Positions 7,746-15,000 of a DNA stretch of 41,079 nucleotides are shown here, piece after piece. The notes beneath the pieces are model-generated. The model had not been told where the DNA came from. It saw nothing but the letters and a program-made list of their open reading frames with translations, and did no database searches. The position numbers were made by a program, and so were the translations under genes. The stretch spans positions 2,214,014 through 2,255,092 of the forward strand of contig CP070704.1 in the NCBI GenBank assembly GCA_020349945.1, given 5' to 3'. The stretch comes from Deltaproteobacteria bacterium (GTDB taxonomy: Bacteria; Desulfobacterota; DSM-4660; Desulfatiglandales; B25-G16). Position 1 is the stretch's first letter, and each line of letters opens with the position of its first letter.

Positions 7746-8954
7746 ATGAAAAAGTTGTTAATCGTATTGACGGCTTTAGGCGTTGCGGCCGTATTTGCTT
7801 CGGTAGCAACAGCGGAAAAGAGCGTCGTCTCCATTGTGAAGTGCAAAAATAAGGCAGACCTGAAGCTGTTAGCCGAAGACTTCCACTTCAATGATGATGT
7901 CTCTCATGAGCAGACCACAGAGTACCACGAAAGGACTGGGGATTATCCACACGTCATCTTTTCTGAGGCAAGCGAGGAGGTGTGGTACAAATACGTGAAG
8001 GAGGCAGTCGAGCTGATTGGCGGCCTGCCCGTGAAACCCGGCGACACAGTTTTGATCAAGCCCAACTTTGTTCTGAGCGCCTATCCTATGATATGGATGG
8101 GATTCGGGGACGACAATAGCTTGCAGGGTGCCTTTGCAGATCCTCGCGCCGCTTTAGCAGTAGCGAAGATTGCTGCTGAAAAGGGGGCAGGCAGGATCAT
8201 TATCGCGGAATGCCCGGCTCTCGGGGATTTTTGGGCAACTGCTCGAAATTACAGCCTGGAATGGGTACAAAAGAGATATCACGATAATGGAATAAAGTAT
8301 GAGCTTATGGATCTGTGCGATAATTGGGAGATGATGCCCGGACTGGGACTGGCCTCGAAAGAATACCCTATCCCCAAGATCTTGAAGGAAGTGGATTGCT
8401 TTGTGCCCATCTGTGCCTTCAAGACCCACGAGTACGCGGGCGTGACTCTGGCCCTCAAGAACATCGGCATCGGCATCCCCTCTGCCAGGGTGATCGGCAT
8501 GTGCAAGTTCGGCCTGCCCCACCAAAATGTTGCCGAGGTGAATGCCGATGTGAATTACATCTCCCAGAGGCTATGTCCGAATCAGGTGCATATTGTCGAT
8601 GCGGTGTATGCCGGAACCTGGGTCCCCGCTGCACCTTACTTCCCCGCTGGCATGATCATAGCAGGCAAAGATGCCGTGGCGGTTGATGCTGTTGGCACTG
8701 CGGTCATGAACCACAATCCCAGAAACATCGGCACAACCCGCCTGGCCGCTAAGCATGGCCTGGGGAAGATGGAATACGACGAGATCGAGGTCGTAGGCGT
8801 TCCTCTCGAGGAAGCTATTATCCAGGACTTCCCTCGCCATCCTTACAAGGCGCGTCTGTGGCCGTGGACGCCAACTATGTATGGAAAGGTCAGCAACTGG
8901 GATCAGTACTATCGACATGACCTTTACGGGGTACCCAATTATCCGCGGTGGTAA
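7746..8954 (+). CDS. Exported DUF362 domain protein (second copy)
   Basis: This 402-residue protein opens with a clear signal peptide, MKKLLIVLTALGVAAVFASV followed by ATAE, suggesting cleavage after ATA. The ATG at 7746 is preferred to an in-frame GTG at 7737 because AAGGAGGTGA ends 5 bases before it and the GTG lies inside that site. DUF362 motifs match the copy at 3707: GGLPVKPGDTVLIKPNFV, DPRAALAVAK, AGRIIIAE, AFKTHEYAGVTLALKN, LPHQN, AGKDAVAVDAVGTAVM, NPRNIG and AAKHGLG. The two paralogues diverge elsewhere, and this one has a tryptophan- and tyrosine-rich C-terminus (NWDQYYRHDLYGVPNYPRW). A strong terminator follows. Function is unknown. Two secreted DUF362 proteins bracketing a binding protein suggests a shared extracytoplasmic role. 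Confidence 0.85.
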   Translation: MKKLLIVLTALGVAAVFASVATAEKSVVSIVKCKNKADLKLLAEDFHFNDDVSHEQTTEYHERTGDYPHVIFSEASEEVWYKYVKEAVELIGGLPVKPGDTVLIKPNFVLSAYPMIWMGFGDDNSLQGAFADPRAALAVAKIAAEKGAGRIIIAECPALGDFWATARNYSLEWVQKRYHDNGIKYELMDLCDNWEMMPGLGLASKEYPIPKILKEVDCFVPICAFKTHEYAGVTLALKNIGIGIPSARVIGMCKFGLPHQNVAEVNADVNYISQRLCPNQVHIVDAVYAGTWVPAAPYFPAGMIIAGKDAVAVDAVGTAVMNHNPRNIGTTRLAAKHGLGKMEYDEIEVVGVPLEEAIIQDFPRHPYKARLWPWTPTMYGKVSNWDQYYRHDLYGVPNYPRW

Positions 8955-8974
8955 ACAGGTAAACCTGTAACTCC

Positions 8975-9010
8975 AAGGGAGGGGGCATTATTTGACCCCC
9001 TCCTTTTTTC
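8975..9010 (+). terminator. Rho-independent terminator
   Basis: GGAGGGGG (8978-8985) pairs with CCCCCTCC (8996-9003) around a 10-base loop and is followed by seven Ts (9004-9010). It ends the binding-protein/DUF362 unit. A smaller palindrome, ACAGGTAAACCTGT, lies at 8955-8968, directly after the DUF362 stop codon. Confidence 0.88.
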
Positions 9011-9127
9011 TGATGGGGCTTTCGCTCTATCAAGATACAGTGCCAGGATGCATAGGAGAAAAAAAAGATGATAGGAACTCAATACTCTGTGTTTCAACAA
9101 AGGTCTATCGTGGGAAGGGAGGATCAG

Positions 9128-9529
9128 ATGGCAGGTAATAGGCGACTGAAGAAGGGTGCGCTCTTTTGCGGGATGTTCCTGCTGGTCTTGATGGTTGTGG
9201 GATGGGGAACGGGTATGTGTAGGGCAGACAAGGCCGTACTCAAGGTGATCACCGATCCCGAGGGGGCAAAGGTGACTGTTGACACGGGAGAGGAAGGGAT
9301 TACGCCTTGCACCCTGGAGGTGCCCGAGGGAAAGAGGCGCTTAAAGATCAAGAAACGGGCGTACGTCGCCGCACGTGTTGAGGTGGAGGTCTCATCGGCG
9401 GAGCCAACCGAGGTCGAAGTAAAACTGACGCCGCTTCCGACGACCATGCGAGATAGCAACCATCTATACTGCAATAACCGCCTTCTTCCTTGTGTTGCTT
9501 ACCTCTTCTTACTATCTCCTAAGCCCTAG
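9128..9529 (+). CDS. Exported PEGA-domain protein, probably with a disrupted C-terminus
   Basis: Starting at the ATG at 9128 (GGGAAGGGAGG ends 5 bases before it; an upstream ATG at 9068 lacks a site), this gives 133 residues. A hydrophobic signal or anchor segment (residues about 12-30) is followed by a PEGA domain: VLKVITDPEGAKVTVDTGEE, TPCTLEVPEGKRRLKIKK, then a strand ending VEVKLTP. PEGA domains are short beta-sandwich modules of surface proteins. After residue about 105 the sequence becomes unlike a PEGA protein, while a neighbouring frame stays open to 9647 with a transmembrane-like segment, so a frameshift is possible. larE starts 140 bases downstream on the same strand. Confidence 0.7.
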   Translation: MAGNRRLKKGALFCGMFLLVLMVVGWGTGMCRADKAVLKVITDPEGAKVTVDTGEEGITPCTLEVPEGKRRLKIKKRAYVAARVEVEVSSAEPTEVEVKLTPLPTTMRDSNHLYCNNRLLPCVAYLFLLSPKP

Positions 9530-9647
9530 TGTTACCATATGGCTTGAAGATTCATTCAAGATCCTTTCTTTCCGGAGAAGGGCCTGGGGGGCAATGCTGC
9601 TGGGGCATGAGCTGGTGCTCTTCGAATATGGACTTCGTCAGGTGTAG
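9429..9647 (+). other. Open frame overlapping the PEGA gene end, possible frameshifted C-terminus
   Basis: Shifting by one base from the PEGA frame gives 73 codons without a stop. They encode ATIYTAITAFFLVLLTSSYY, which resembles a membrane helix, then a basic FRRRAW stretch. There is no start codon or ribosome-binding site of its own. It could be the true C-terminus of the PEGA protein, after an indel or sequencing error, or chance. Confidence 0.3.
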
Positions 9648-9668
9648 GGAAGGGGCGACAGGCACGTA

Positions 9669-10517
9669 ATGATTGAAAGGAACAATAATACGATGGATGA
9701 AGAGGCCGCAAGATCGAAAAAGAAGAACGTGGTTTTTCAGCTCAAGAAGTTGGATTCCCTGTTCGTGGCATTCTCAGGGGGAGTGGATAGCACTTTTCTG
9801 TTGGCCTTGGCCCATGAAAGCTTGGGAGAAAAAGTGGTTGCGGTCACGGCAAGCTCGATCATACACCCGGCCTGGGAAAGGGAAGATGCCACCAAATTTG
9901 TCCGAGAAAAAGGCATTCGTCACATTGTTTTTAACTCAGGGGAAATGAGCCTCCCGGAGTTTGTATCCAATGGAGCTGATCGTTGTTACCACTGCAAACG
10001 ACACCTGCTTCAGAGTCTTTTTAAAATCGCAAGGGAGAATGGCAGCAAAAATGTGGCCCACGGCGCCAATGTGGATGACCTGAAGGATTACCGTCCGGGA
10101 TTCAGGGCCGCCGATGAGGCGGGCGTGATGGCTCCTTTAGTTGATGCACAGCTGAGTAAAGAGGAGATTCGTTTTCTGTCTAAAGAAATGGGCCTTTCAA
10201 CGTGGGACGAGCCGGCTATGGCCTGTCTTGCCAGTAGGATCCCATACGGAAGCCCCATTACGGAGGAAAAATTACGGATGGTTGAAGAAGCAGAGGCATT
10301 TCTTTTGGAACAGGGGTTTAAGGACGTCAGGGTCCGGCATCACGGGTCTGTGGCCAGGATAGAGGTGGGCAGCGCACAACAGGGTGACATCATGGGTGAG
10401 GGGCTCAGAAAGGCCATTGTTGATAAATTGCGTGAGGTGGGTTTCGACCATATTGCCGTGGATCTGGAGGGTTACATATCAGGGAAAATGAACCGAGCCC
10501 TGGGGAGAAACCGGTGA
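9669..10517 (+). CDS. larE: LarE, ATP-dependent sulfur insertase of nickel-pincer cofactor synthesis
   Basis: LarE adenylates the carboxylates of pyridinium-3,5-biscarboxylic acid mononucleotide made by LarB and converts them to thiocarboxylates. The 282-residue protein has the PP-loop SGGVDS at 36-41 in FVAFSGGVDSTFLLALAHE, then Cys106 and Cys109 in RCYHCK, and Cys186 in MACLASRIPYG. Some LarE proteins give up one cysteine's sulfur per reaction; others use a [4Fe-4S] cluster held by three cysteines. A CxxC plus a third conserved cysteine would suit the second type (inference). The ribosome-binding site is weak at ATG 9669; the in-frame ATG at 9693 is an alternative. The stop overlaps a GTG opening a possible small gene, and larB and larC follow, so the genes are probably co-transcribed. 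Confidence 0.92.
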   Translation: MIERNNNTMDEEAARSKKKNVVFQLKKLDSLFVAFSGGVDSTFLLALAHESLGEKVVAVTASSIIHPAWEREDATKFVREKGIRHIVFNSGEMSLPEFVSNGADRCYHCKRHLLQSLFKIARENGSKNVAHGANVDDLKDYRPGFRAADEAGVMAPLVDAQLSKEEIRFLSKEMGLSTWDEPAMACLASRIPYGSPITEEKLRMVEEAEAFLLEQGFKDVRVRHHGSVARIEVGSAQQGDIMGEGLRKAIVDKLREVGFDHIAVDLEGYISGKMNRALGRNR

Positions 10518-10681
10518 AGATCCCCATCAGGGGCAGACGGCAATATATGAAGGGAGCTACAGAGTTTATGGAAGACACAGCACAGAACCGTGGAATTATC
10601 TCAAACAAATCCGGATCGAACCTGATAACCTTTGACCTGGAACAATATCCCATGGTAGACTCGAGCCACCTCATGAGCTAA
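10514..10681 (+). CDS. Possible small gene between larE and larB (55 residues)
   Basis: A frame opens at GTG 10514, overlapping the larE TGA by 3 bases, and runs 55 codons to TAA at 10679-10681, ending 15 bases before larB. It would encode a soluble protein (MKIPIRGRRQYMKGATEFME at the start) rich in polar residues, with no cysteine. It resembles nothing I know. The coupled position favours a gene; the lack of a recognisable family and of a strong ribosome-binding site argues for caution. An antisense frame also covers this stretch but lacks support. Confidence 0.35.
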   Translation: MKIPIRGRRQYMKGATEFMEDTAQNRGIISNKSGSNLITFDLEQYPMVDSSHLMS

Positions 10682-10696
10682 CCAAGGGCAGGAGAG

Positions 10697-11515
10697 ATGG
10701 ATATCAAATACCTAAGGAACCTATTGGAGCAGGTGCAAAGCGGCCGGATGGATCTGGAGGCTGCCATGGATGAGCTCAAAAAGCTGCCTTTCCAAGATCT
10801 GGGCTATGCCAAGATCGACAACCACCGCCCCATCCGGAAAGGTGTCCCCGAGGTGATCTTTTGCCAGGGAAAGAGCATTGAGCAGATCCAGGGCATTGTC
10901 AAGGCCATGTCCCAAAATCACTCCAACATCCTTGCTACCCGCGCCAGCCGTGAGGTATTTGAGGGGGTCCAAAAGGTGGCAGGACAATGTCAGTACCACG
11001 AGAAGGCCCGAATTGTGGTGATCAGGCCCCAGGTGGTTGAAAAGGTGGGGAATATAGCTGTGGTGAGCGCTGGTACCTCTGACATTCCTGTTGCCGAAGA
11101 GGCCGCTGTTACTGCGGAGGCACTCGGAAATCGGGTGACCAGGATCTACGATGTTGGGGTGGCTGGAATTCACCGGCTTTTGGATGCCAGGGAGGATCTC
11201 TTTCAAGCCAATGTGGCCGTGGTTGTTGCTGGTATGGAAGGGGCCCTGGCCAGCGTGGTAGGAGGGCTGGTGGCCTGTCCGGTAATAGGGGTTCCCACCA
11301 GTGTCGGGTATGGTGCCAGCTTCGGAGGTATAGCCGCACTGCTCACCATGCTCAATAGCTGTGCCTCCGGTGTATCGGTCGTGAATATCGATAATGGCTT
11401 TGGTGCAGGCTATCAGGCCAACCTGATCAATAAGATTGCCGTAGGGAAGGCCCGAAAAGGCCCTGTTGAGGAGCCGGTTGGAAGAAAGAGAAAACTGTCC
11501 TTGGCCAAGGTTTAG
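10697..11515 (+). CDS. larB: LarB, pyridinium-3,5-biscarboxylic acid mononucleotide synthase
   Basis: LarB carboxylates the pyridine ring of nicotinic acid adenine dinucleotide and hydrolyses the dinucleotide, the first step of nickel-pincer nucleotide synthesis. This 272-residue protein has the PurE-like core expected of the family: VAVVSAGTSDIPVAEEAAVT, VAVVVAGMEGALASVVGGLV, then CPVIGVPTSVGYGASFGG and NIDNGFGAGYQAN. The N-terminal helical part (residues 1-80) is also typical. Length matches the family. AAGGG lies 8 bases before the ATG. It follows larE and precedes larC by 31 bases. Its last 129 bases are duplicated exactly at the left edge of the window. Confidence 0.95.
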   Translation: MDIKYLRNLLEQVQSGRMDLEAAMDELKKLPFQDLGYAKIDNHRPIRKGVPEVIFCQGKSIEQIQGIVKAMSQNHSNILATRASREVFEGVQKVAGQCQYHEKARIVVIRPQVVEKVGNIAVVSAGTSDIPVAEEAAVTAEALGNRVTRIYDVGVAGIHRLLDAREDLFQANVAVVVAGMEGALASVVGGLVACPVIGVPTSVGYGASFGGIAALLTMLNSCASGVSVVNIDNGFGAGYQANLINKIAVGKARKGPVEEPVGRKRKLSLAKV

Positions 11516-11526
11516 CGGTTGTTAAC
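11387..11526 (+). repeat. Direct repeat, right copy
   Basis: This is the second copy of the 140-base exact repeat at 1-140. Here it is the larB 3' end followed by larC, whereas the left copy is followed by the convergent AOR gene. The spacing between copies is 11,386 bases. Confidence 0.97.
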
Positions 11527-11546
11527 ATCTCAGTTGTGAGGGAAGC

Positions 11547-12569
11547 ATGAAGGTTGCCTATTTTGACTGTTTTGCAGGGGCGAGCGGGGACATGATCCTG
11601 GGATCGCTTATAGATGCCGGTCTGGATGTCGAGGAGCTCAAGAAGGAGTTGGGGAAGCTTTACCTCACCCATTATGATCTCGGAGCAAAGAAGGTTATCA
11701 AGAAGGGAATCGGCGGCACTCAGGCAGTAGTGACTGTGGATGAAGACCACCACGGACACCATCATCACCATTTGAGTCATATCGAGGAAATCATAGACAA
11801 AAGTGCGTTGGAGAGATCGGTAAAGCAGAAAGGCGTACAGATCTTCAGGCGATTGGCTGAAGCTGAGGCTAAGGTTCACCGCACCACCATCGAGCATATC
11901 CATTTCCATGAAGTGGGTGCGATGGATGCCATTATCGATGTGATGGGTGCGGTGGCTGGGTTAGTCGCCCTGGGCATTGAAAGGGTTGATTGCTCGCCCC
12001 TTCATGTGGGAACTGGGACAGTTGAGTGCTCCCATGGCACACTACCCGTGCCTGCCCCGGCCACTGTAGAACTCATCAAGGGAAAACCTATTTATTCTAC
12101 CGGGGTTAAGGGAGAGCTCCTTACACCCACGGGTGCAGCGATTCTGACAACTGTTTCCTCCAATTTTGGTCCCATGCCGGCCATGACTTTGGAAAAGATC
12201 GGATATGGGGCGGGAACATCGGAGCCGGCCATCCCCAATCTGCTCAGAGTGGTCATCGGGGAAGCTCGGGATGAATTAGAAGGCTATCACATGGAACGGG
12301 TAGCTGTGGTTGAGATCAATACCGATGAGATGAATCCCCAGGGGTGCGACAATCTTGTCCAGAAGATCCTGGACATGGGTGCCGTGGATGTGTTTCTAGC
12401 CCCGGTTCAAATCAAGAAAAACCGGACCGGAACCTTGCTCACGGTCATTTGTCTGCCCGAGATGGTGGGGAAATTCTCTGATTTTCTTTTAAGGGAGGCG
12501 GCTACAAAGGGATTGAGATGGCGGATGGATAATCGAATCAAGGCTCAGGCAACAAAAAAGGTGGCCTAA
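11547..12569 (+). CDS. larC: LarC, nickel insertion protein, short form
   Basis: LarC uses CTP to insert nickel into the bis-thiocarboxylate nucleotide, finishing the cofactor. The 340-residue protein starts MKVAYFDCFAGASGDMILGS as in the family. A histidine-rich patch DEDHHGHHHHHLSH (residues 67-80) probably binds nickel. HIHFHEVGAMDAIIDVMGA, the LLTPTGAAIL segment and INTDEMNPQ follow. Full-length LarC is usually near 400 residues; this one stops at GLRWRMDNRIKAQATKKVA, just after the position of the family's TxGxR motif, so the last 60-70 residues are absent. No continuation is visible downstream before the convergent HesA gene. GAGGGAAG precedes the ATG. The loss could abolish activity or mark a short-form LarC. 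Confidence 0.9.
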   Translation: MKVAYFDCFAGASGDMILGSLIDAGLDVEELKKELGKLYLTHYDLGAKKVIKKGIGGTQAVVTVDEDHHGHHHHHLSHIEEIIDKSALERSVKQKGVQIFRRLAEAEAKVHRTTIEHIHFHEVGAMDAIIDVMGAVAGLVALGIERVDCSPLHVGTGTVECSHGTLPVPAPATVELIKGKPIYSTGVKGELLTPTGAAILTTVSSNFGPMPAMTLEKIGYGAGTSEPAIPNLLRVVIGEARDELEGYHMERVAVVEINTDEMNPQGCDNLVQKILDMGAVDVFLAPVQIKKNRTGTLLTVICLPEMVGKFSDFLLREAATKGLRWRMDNRIKAQATKKVA

Positions 12570-12593
12570 ACCAGATGTGTCACATTTCACAGG

Positions 12594-13493
12594 CTAATCT
12601 GATTTTAATGAATTACGTTTTTCGCAGACAAACTCATTCAGCTGACCTGTCTCCAGATCGAGATGGACTATAGTATGTCTGAAAATCTTCCCCCTCTTCA
12701 GGATGATTTTGAGGACCTCCATGGCCTGGAGAGCCGCGAACATGGAAGGCGTTAGAGCGGGAACCCCGAGAATGGCTTCCGGGCTCTTCGCATCATTTCC
12801 CTTTACCTCCCCATCTCCATAGAGACATTTAAGTCCCTCATCATCGGGAAAGATAGTCATCATCCAACCCTCGAAGCCGGCCAATGCGCCGTGGACCAGG
12901 GGAACCCCTAATTGCTTGGTTGTGCTTTCGAGCACAAGTCGGTCTGGGATATTGTCCAGGGCGTCTACAACAACGTCCGAACCGACCAATATTTCCGGTG
13001 CATTTAAGGGGTCAAGCCCCGTCTGATAGGGCGTTACTTTTATCCCCGGATTAATCGAAGCGACAACGTCAACCGCCACTTTGGATTTTGGCCTCCCTAG
13101 TGACTTTCTACTGCACAAGGCCTGGCGATTGAGATTGGTTTCATCAAAAAGGTCAGGGTCTACCACAATCAGGTGCCCGATACCGACCCTTGCGAGCAAC
13201 AAAATAACCTGCCCGCCCAGGCCCCCTGCACCAACCACAGTGACCCTAGACTCTGCCAGCCTGAGTTGTTCCTGGACCGATATGAGCTCCCTGTTGCGGA
13301 TATAGCGGTAGGGATTGATCCCAAGCCTCAGGGCCTCTGTGTAGACCTCATGAACAGTGCGCCTAGATTCACCTCCTATTTTGAAGGCCTGATCATCATC
13401 CAGAACAAGTACCTCGCGTCCGGCTTGATCCGTGATGATTTTTGATCTAGTTTGTATCAGCTGATGAAGCTCTGTTTGTGTCATTTGACTCAT
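12594..13493 (-). CDS. HesA/MoeB/ThiF family adenylyltransferase
   Basis: E1-like enzymes of this family adenylate the C-terminal Gly-Gly of a small sulfur carrier. Starting at ATG 13493, which follows AGGGGGAAG, the protein has 299 residues; an upstream in-frame ATG at 13604 adds 37 residues unlike the family. The nucleotide-binding motif VVGAGGLGGQVILLLARVGI, the acidic LIVVDPDLFDETNLNRQ segment and DVVVDALDNIPDR are all present. The paired CxxC zinc motifs of MoeB are not visible, which fits HesA-type members. A MoaD/ThiS carrier is encoded divergently 323 bases away and is the obvious partner. Such pairs often accompany AOR genes, so a role in tungstopterin synthesis is likely but inferred. 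Confidence 0.88.
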   Translation of the reverse strand: MSQMTQTELHQLIQTRSKIITDQAGREVLVLDDDQAFKIGGESRRTVHEVYTEALRLGINPYRYIRNRELISVQEQLRLAESRVTVVGAGGLGGQVILLLARVGIGHLIVVDPDLFDETNLNRQALCSRKSLGRPKSKVAVDVVASINPGIKVTPYQTGLDPLNAPEILVGSDVVVDALDNIPDRLVLESTTKQLGVPLVHGALAGFEGWMMTIFPDDEGLKCLYGDGEVKGNDAKSPEAILGVPALTPSMFAALQAMEVLKIILKRGKIFRHTIVHLDLETGQLNEFVCEKRNSLKSD

Positions 13494-13707
13494 CTTGACT
13501 TCCCCCTGTCCTCTATTTGTTCTCCAGGTATGCACGCCCTGGATTTTCCAAGGAGGGTAAAATAACTCCTTCCGTACAATTATGTTTTGATCGCTACAAG
13601 GCAATTTACCTGAAAATCAGGGGGACGTCAAAGTCAGGTTTAACTCTTCGAAAGCTTTGCATTTCTTCTTCTCCCCACCAAGGGCAGGGGAGGCATGAAA
13701 AAACTAT

Positions 13708-13737
13708 TTGAGCAGGGCACTCAAAACAGGGTATAAT
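13708..13737 (+). promoter_or_regulatory. Candidate promoter for the MoaD/ThiS gene
   Basis: A perfect TATAAT (13732-13737) is preceded after 18 bases by TTGAGC (13708-13713). It lies 79 bases before the ATG at 13817. The rest of the 323-base divergent gap 13494-13816 shows nothing I recognise. Confidence 0.5.
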
Positions 13738-13816
13738 ACGGACCCCGAGATGCATAGAAGTATTCATATTGGCGTGCTTTATTTGTCAATTGGGAGGTAG
13801 GGGAGATAAGGAAGGA

Positions 13817-14056
13817 ATGAAAGTAAGATTAAATTTGTTTGCTTCTCTTGCACGCTATATGCCCAATAAAGCCAAAGGGAATTCTTGGACTGTGGAGATC
13901 AGTGAAGGAACCAGGGTCAGGGAACTTTTGGAACAATGTAAGATTCCCAAAGATACCGTCAAGCTGGTATTCTTGAATGGGGTTCATGCCAATGGCGATG
14001 AAATCCTGAATGATGGGGATAGGGTTGGTGTTTTTCCTCCTATTGGTGGGGGATAA
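13817..14056 (+). CDS. MoaD/ThiS family sulfur carrier protein
   Basis: This 79-residue beta-grasp protein begins MKVRLNLFASLARYMPNKAK and ends VGVFPPIGGG, the Gly-Gly tail that is adenylated and thiocarboxylated. FLNGVHANGDEILNDGDRV is the usual strand-turn before the tail. The ATG at 13817 is chosen because the family starts here; an upstream in-frame start at 13769 would add a cysteine-containing stretch that does not belong. A purine-rich AAGGAAGGA abuts the ATG. It pairs with the HesA-type enzyme encoded divergently, supplying sulfur for molybdopterin-type dithiolene formation (tungstopterin for the AOR) or for another thiolation. Confidence 0.87.
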   Translation: MKVRLNLFASLARYMPNKAKGNSWTVEISEGTRVRELLEQCKIPKDTVKLVFLNGVHANGDEILNDGDRVGVFPPIGGG

Positions 14057-14374
14057 TTTAACGATATCAGAGAGGATCAGCCCGCTGCAGAGCATTTTCT
14101 TTAGAGTCAGCCACGACCTGGAAAAGGATGTGCGCGCCTGTCAATGTAACTTCTGAAAGTTTGTCCAGATCGCATTTTTTGCATCCCTTCTGGCAGGTTT
14201 GCATGCTGACCAGAAATAATCTGGTCGTCCCCTAAAGAGATCTGAGAAATCCCCCTTACCGTAGGATGATGATTTAGCGAGAAAAGTAGATATGATATAG
14301 GATAGCATAATTTCTGTCAGACAGATTTTGAATATTTCGTTGAGGTCTTTCTTAGAGAGAAAGGAGAGAAATCG
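14057..14374. other. Gap without a recognised gene
   Basis: No convincing gene is present. A frame reads on from the MoaD end for about 30 codons without resembling a known protein. A perfect 7-base hairpin (GACCAGA/TCTGGTC, 14208-14226, loop AATAA) without a U-run lies in the middle. The long antisense frame here is a shadow. Confidence 0.5.
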
Positions 14375-14674
14375 ATTTCTTTTGATACCGAAATAGATAA
14401 AGGAGAAATAGAGTACCAGAAGCGGAGGGCTAGGAAACTTAGACAATCTGCATGGTGGCAAAAGAAGGTATCCAAAGGGACTTGCTATTACTGCGGAAGA
14501 CAGGTTAATCCAGGGGAATTAACCATGGATCATATTGTTCCCCTTATTAGAGGTGGGAAAAGCAGTAAGGGTAATCTCGTGCCTGCCTGCAAGGATTGTA
14601 ATAATAAAAAGAGGTATCTTTTGCCTATTGAATGGGATGAATATGTGAAAGGATTGGGTGTGAGGAGATCTTGA
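14375..14674 (+). CDS. HNH endonuclease with apparent AUU start
   Basis: This frame encodes a small HNH nuclease: GTCYYCGRQVNPGELTMDHI, then PLIRGGKSSKGNLVPACKDC and NNKKRYLLPIEW. CxxC...CxxC (YYC and KDC pairs) binds the structural zinc, and DHI with the N of GNLVPAC and NNKK is the HNH catalytic core. There is no ATG, GTG or TTG in frame after the stop at 14303. An AAGGAG (14361-14366) sits 8 bases before ATT 14375, giving 99 residues starting (M)SFDTEIDKGEIEYQKRRARK, which looks like a natural N-terminus. AUU starts are rare (infC is the known case); a mutated start is the alternative. Such stand-alone HNH genes are common and their role is usually unknown. Confidence 0.75.
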   Translation: MSFDTEIDKGEIEYQKRRARKLRQSAWWQKKVSKGTCYYCGRQVNPGELTMDHIVPLIRGGKSSKGNLVPACKDCNNKKRYLLPIEWDEYVKGLGVRRS

Positions 14675-14685
14675 ATTTTGATTTT

Positions 14686-15000
14686 TCAGAGAGCATTCCC
14701 ACAGTAAGGGCAGAAGGCAAAATCGGGATCTATGTGTCTTCTACAGTGGGGGCACCTTCTTTCGCTTACTTTTTGCACAACATTTACCCTATCGGTATGT
14801 TTATCAAGGACCGTCTTGCACTTCTCACAGATTAAGAATGGAGCCCCTTTCTTGACAGGAAAGAGGGGGATAAAGAATAGGCTCAAATAATGATCCACCC
14901 TTTTTTGAAAGACCTGGAAATGACCACAAGCCGGGCAAGATCTGGCTTGCTTGTCAACAAGGATGGTTTTAGGTTGAATGCCTCCAATAAAGAAAAACAT
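14686..15000 (-). CDS. Zinc-ribbon protein
   Basis: This 104-residue protein starts MFFFIGGIQPKTI, matching small zinc-ribbon proteins of the zinc_ribbon_15 type. Cysteine pairs at CPAC, CEKC, CPHC and CPYC indicate two zinc sites. The middle part (HYLSLFFIPLFPVKKGAPFL) is the hydrophobic signature of the family. ATG 15000 follows GAGGG; a TTG directly upstream adds one residue and is less likely. It ends 11 bases after the HNH stop, convergently. Function unknown. Confidence 0.75.
   Translation of the reverse strand: MFFFIGGIQPKTILVDKQARSCPACGHFQVFQKRVDHYLSLFFIPLFPVKKGAPFLICEKCKTVLDKHTDRVNVVQKVSERRCPHCRRHIDPDFAFCPYCGNAL

Noticed and set aside
3707-8954. DUF362 proteins as the missing LarA
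   Set aside because: Their motifs are DUF362 and not the LarA/DUF2088 family; a link to the cofactor is kept only as a hypothesis.
14208-14226. Perfect 7-base hairpin after the MoaD gene as a terminator
   Set aside because: No run of T follows on either strand; it may be chance or an operator.
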